From contig DJSQ01000078.1 in assembly GCA_002438075.1 (NCBI GenBank), positions 5,152 to 10,656 on the forward strand: 5,505 bases of DNA, read 5' to 3'. This document shows, piece by piece, positions 4,493 through 5,505 of the stretch. The notes below the pieces were generated by a model. The model worked only from the letters and a program-made list of their open reading frames with translations. It was not told the DNA's origin and did not search any database. The first letter of the stretch is position 1; each line of letters begins with the position of its first letter. Both the position numbers and the translations under genes were made by a program. The stretch is from Clostridiales bacterium UBA6330. Its GTDB lineage: Bacteria > Bacillota > Clostridia > Oscillospirales > CAG-272.

Positions 4493-5386
4493 CAAGAATC
4501 GAAAGAGGAAGGGGAGCGCGGAGGCGGGGAGCGCAACCATTACGAAGTAGCGCACGCAAACGCCCGCGCGGAGACCGAGCAGCGCGTTCAGGGGCGCTTT
4601 CAGGACGGCGCGGAGACCGAGCATCAAGCCAAGCCCGAGCGCCACTTTGAGCAGCTGACCCCACCAAACCGCCTCGGTGCGGTAGCGGGTCTTGTAGCGG
4701 TCTGCGGCGTAGGCGACGGCAAGCCCTAGCACCATGCCGAGGATTTGCCACGCCACCTTGACGGCATCGGTGTAGTTGGTCGCGTCCACGTCGGCGGGGA
4801 AGCGGTAGAGCTCCACGAACAGGAGGTTGCCGAGCGTCAGCGCAAGCGCCGCGCCGAAGAACCGCCACAGCCCGCCGCGGGTGCGGTCGGCGCATTGGGT
4901 GAGGTATTTGGTTGCAAGCACGACGCAGACCCCGATGGCGAAGGAAACGCCGACGTCAAGCGGGGTATGGACGCCGAGGTACATACGGCTGAAGGCGACC
5001 AAAACGCACGCGACCCAGCCGCCGATTTTCACGGCTTTGCGGTGGGAGGAGGTTGCCAGCCCGCCGAAGAGGGTGACGGCTGTTTGGGTATGACCGCTCG
5101 GGAAGGAGTACCCCGTTGCGCCCGCGCGGGCGTTTTCCACGATTTGAAAGGCGGGGTCGAGGACCCACGGGCGGGGGATGCGGAATGCCATTTTGAGAAT
5201 CTGGACGCTGACCAGACCGAAGAACCCGCAGAACAGCAGGTAATACCCTCTCTTTTTATCGACGCACCACAGCACGACGAGTGCCGCGACGATAAAGACC
5301 ACTTCGCCGCCCGCGTAGGTAAGCGCGCCAAACACGGCGTCAAAAACGGGATTTCGCCACGTGGCGATCCATCTGAGAAAATTCAT
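4442..5386 (-). CDS. PAP2-family membrane phosphatase
   Basis: This 314-residue integral membrane protein carries the complete PAP2 (type 2 phosphatidic acid phosphatase) signature. Motif 1 is K65-x6-R72-P73, motif 2 is PSGH at 96-99, and motif 3 is S133-R134-x5-H140, with H99 and H140 as the expected catalytic histidines. Family members hydrolyse lipid phosphates such as undecaprenyl pyrophosphate, phosphatidic acid or phosphatidylglycerol phosphate at the outer membrane face; which one applies here is not visible. About four helices follow the PAP2 core (residues 174-296), an extension longer than the minimal domain. The ATG at 5386 has AAGGAGG 4 nt upstream. A longer frame from a TTG at 5479 runs through repeat DNA and is rejected. 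The last 15 or so residues (KGAFKESPLWTPQTF) are encoded by repeat copy B. The gene converges on the PnuC gene and shows no functional link to it. Confidence 0.9.
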   Translation of the reverse strand: MNFLRWIATWRNPVFDAVFGALTYAGGEVVFIVAALVVLWCVDKKRGYYLLFCGFFGLVSVQILKMAFRIPRPWVLDPAFQIVENARAGATGYSFPSGHTQTAVTLFGGLATSSHRKAVKIGGWVACVLVAFSRMYLGVHTPLDVGVSFAIGVCVVLATKYLTQCADRTRGGLWRFFGAALALTLGNLLFVELYRFPADVDATNYTDAVKVAWQILGMVLGLAVAYAADRYKTRYRTEAVWWGQLLKVALGLGLMLGLRAVLKAPLNALLGLRAGVCVRYFVMVALPASALPFLFRFLPKGAFKESPLWTPQTF

Positions 5387-5390
5387 GTTG

Positions 5391-5397
5391 CCTCCTT
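5391..5397 (-). promoter_or_regulatory. Ribosome binding site fixing the PAP2 start
   Basis: Minus-strand AAGGAGG, a full Shine-Dalgarno sequence, lies 4 nt before the ATG at 5386. The repeat element begins immediately upstream at 5399. Confidence 0.85.
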
Positions 5398-5398
5398 T

Positions 5399-5487
5399 TA
5401 AGACCTTGGGACTCTGTCCCAAGCCCTGCTTAGAGGACTTCTTAAGGAGAAGTCCCCTAAGAACCTTCAAGACCTTCAACCAATTTG
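5399..5487. repeat. Compound repeat upstream of the PAP2 gene (element C)
   Basis: Three parts are visible. First, 5399-5417 is the inverse of window positions 1-19. Second, a small hairpin has arms CTTGGGA/TCCCAAG (5405-5411 with 5417-5423). Third, a 14-pair stem (5429-5442 with 5448-5461, one mismatch) has loop TAAGG and a tail, AACCTTCAAGACCTTCAACC (5462-5481), resembling the tails of copies A and B. No convincing promoter for the PAP2 gene is seen in 5399-5505, so its start of transcription probably lies beyond the window edge. Confidence 0.65.
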
Positions 5488-5505
5488 GGTTTTTGATTCT
5501 TTCTT

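Noticed and set aside
5387..5479. N-terminal extension of the PAP2 protein from a TTG at 5479
   Set aside because: The added residues are translated repeat DNA. The ATG at 5386 has a full AAGGAGG and the normal PAP2 N-terminus.
1..5505. CRISPR array, toxin-antitoxin pair, prophage or defence system
   Set aside because: There are no regularly spaced repeats, the AbrB-like protein has no adjacent toxin frame, and all other genes have ordinary cellular roles.

Overview
The window looks like a GC-rich Firmicute, most likely a gut clostridium of the Oscillospiraceae/Ruminococcaceae type. This is inferred from several things: a preQ1-I riboswitch in front of a QueT-type ECF substrate-binding subunit, near-consensus sigma-A promoters (TTGACA / 17 nt / TATAAT), tRNA genes that encode their 3' CCA, Thr tRNAs with a T discriminator, an AbrB-type regulator, a clostridial-style PnuC, and short dispersed hairpin repeats at gene ends. 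No species can be named from the sequence alone.

Layout. Positions 1-19 are a copy of a short repeat that recurs inverted at 5399-5417. A preQ1-I riboswitch (31-74) controls queT (85-594), followed after 22 nt by cca (617-1954), the CCA-adding tRNA nucleotidyltransferase with an HD domain. A strong terminator closes this unit. A tRNA block follows. On the minus strand lie tRNA-Thr(UGU) then tRNA-Tyr(GUA), with a promoter at 2298-2326 and a terminator at 2040-2069. On the plus strand a divergent promoter (2377-2405) drives tRNA-Thr(CGU), which ends in a TTCG-loop terminator. An AbrB-family regulator (2665-2901) has its own promoter. A 453-residue membrane protein follows it: the C-terminal half is a PnuC nicotinamide riboside transporter, and the N-terminal half is an extra membrane-anchored extracytoplasmic domain. 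Convergent to it, on the minus strand, is a PAP2-family phosphatase (4442-5386). The two convergent genes meet in a nested palindrome of about 180 bp (4313-4492), made of two facing copies of a dispersed hairpin element around a 16-bp inverted repeat. The elements supply the last codons and stop codons of both genes. A related element (about 5399-5487) lies upstream of the PAP2 gene.

How the genes work together. The left half is about tRNA maturation. QueT imports a queuosine precursor, the riboswitch senses preQ1, cca builds or repairs tRNA 3' ends, and the neighbouring tRNA-Tyr(GUA) belongs to the GUN-anticodon class that receives queuosine. The right half pairs a small AbrB-like regulator with a probable NAD-precursor transporter, then an unrelated lipid phosphatase. 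No mobile element with a transposase, CRISPR array or defence system is visible. The points most worth following up are the N-terminally extended PnuC, the repeat-built gene ends, the altered T-loop of tRNA-Tyr and the terminator-like hairpin in the tRNA-Thr(CGU) leader.
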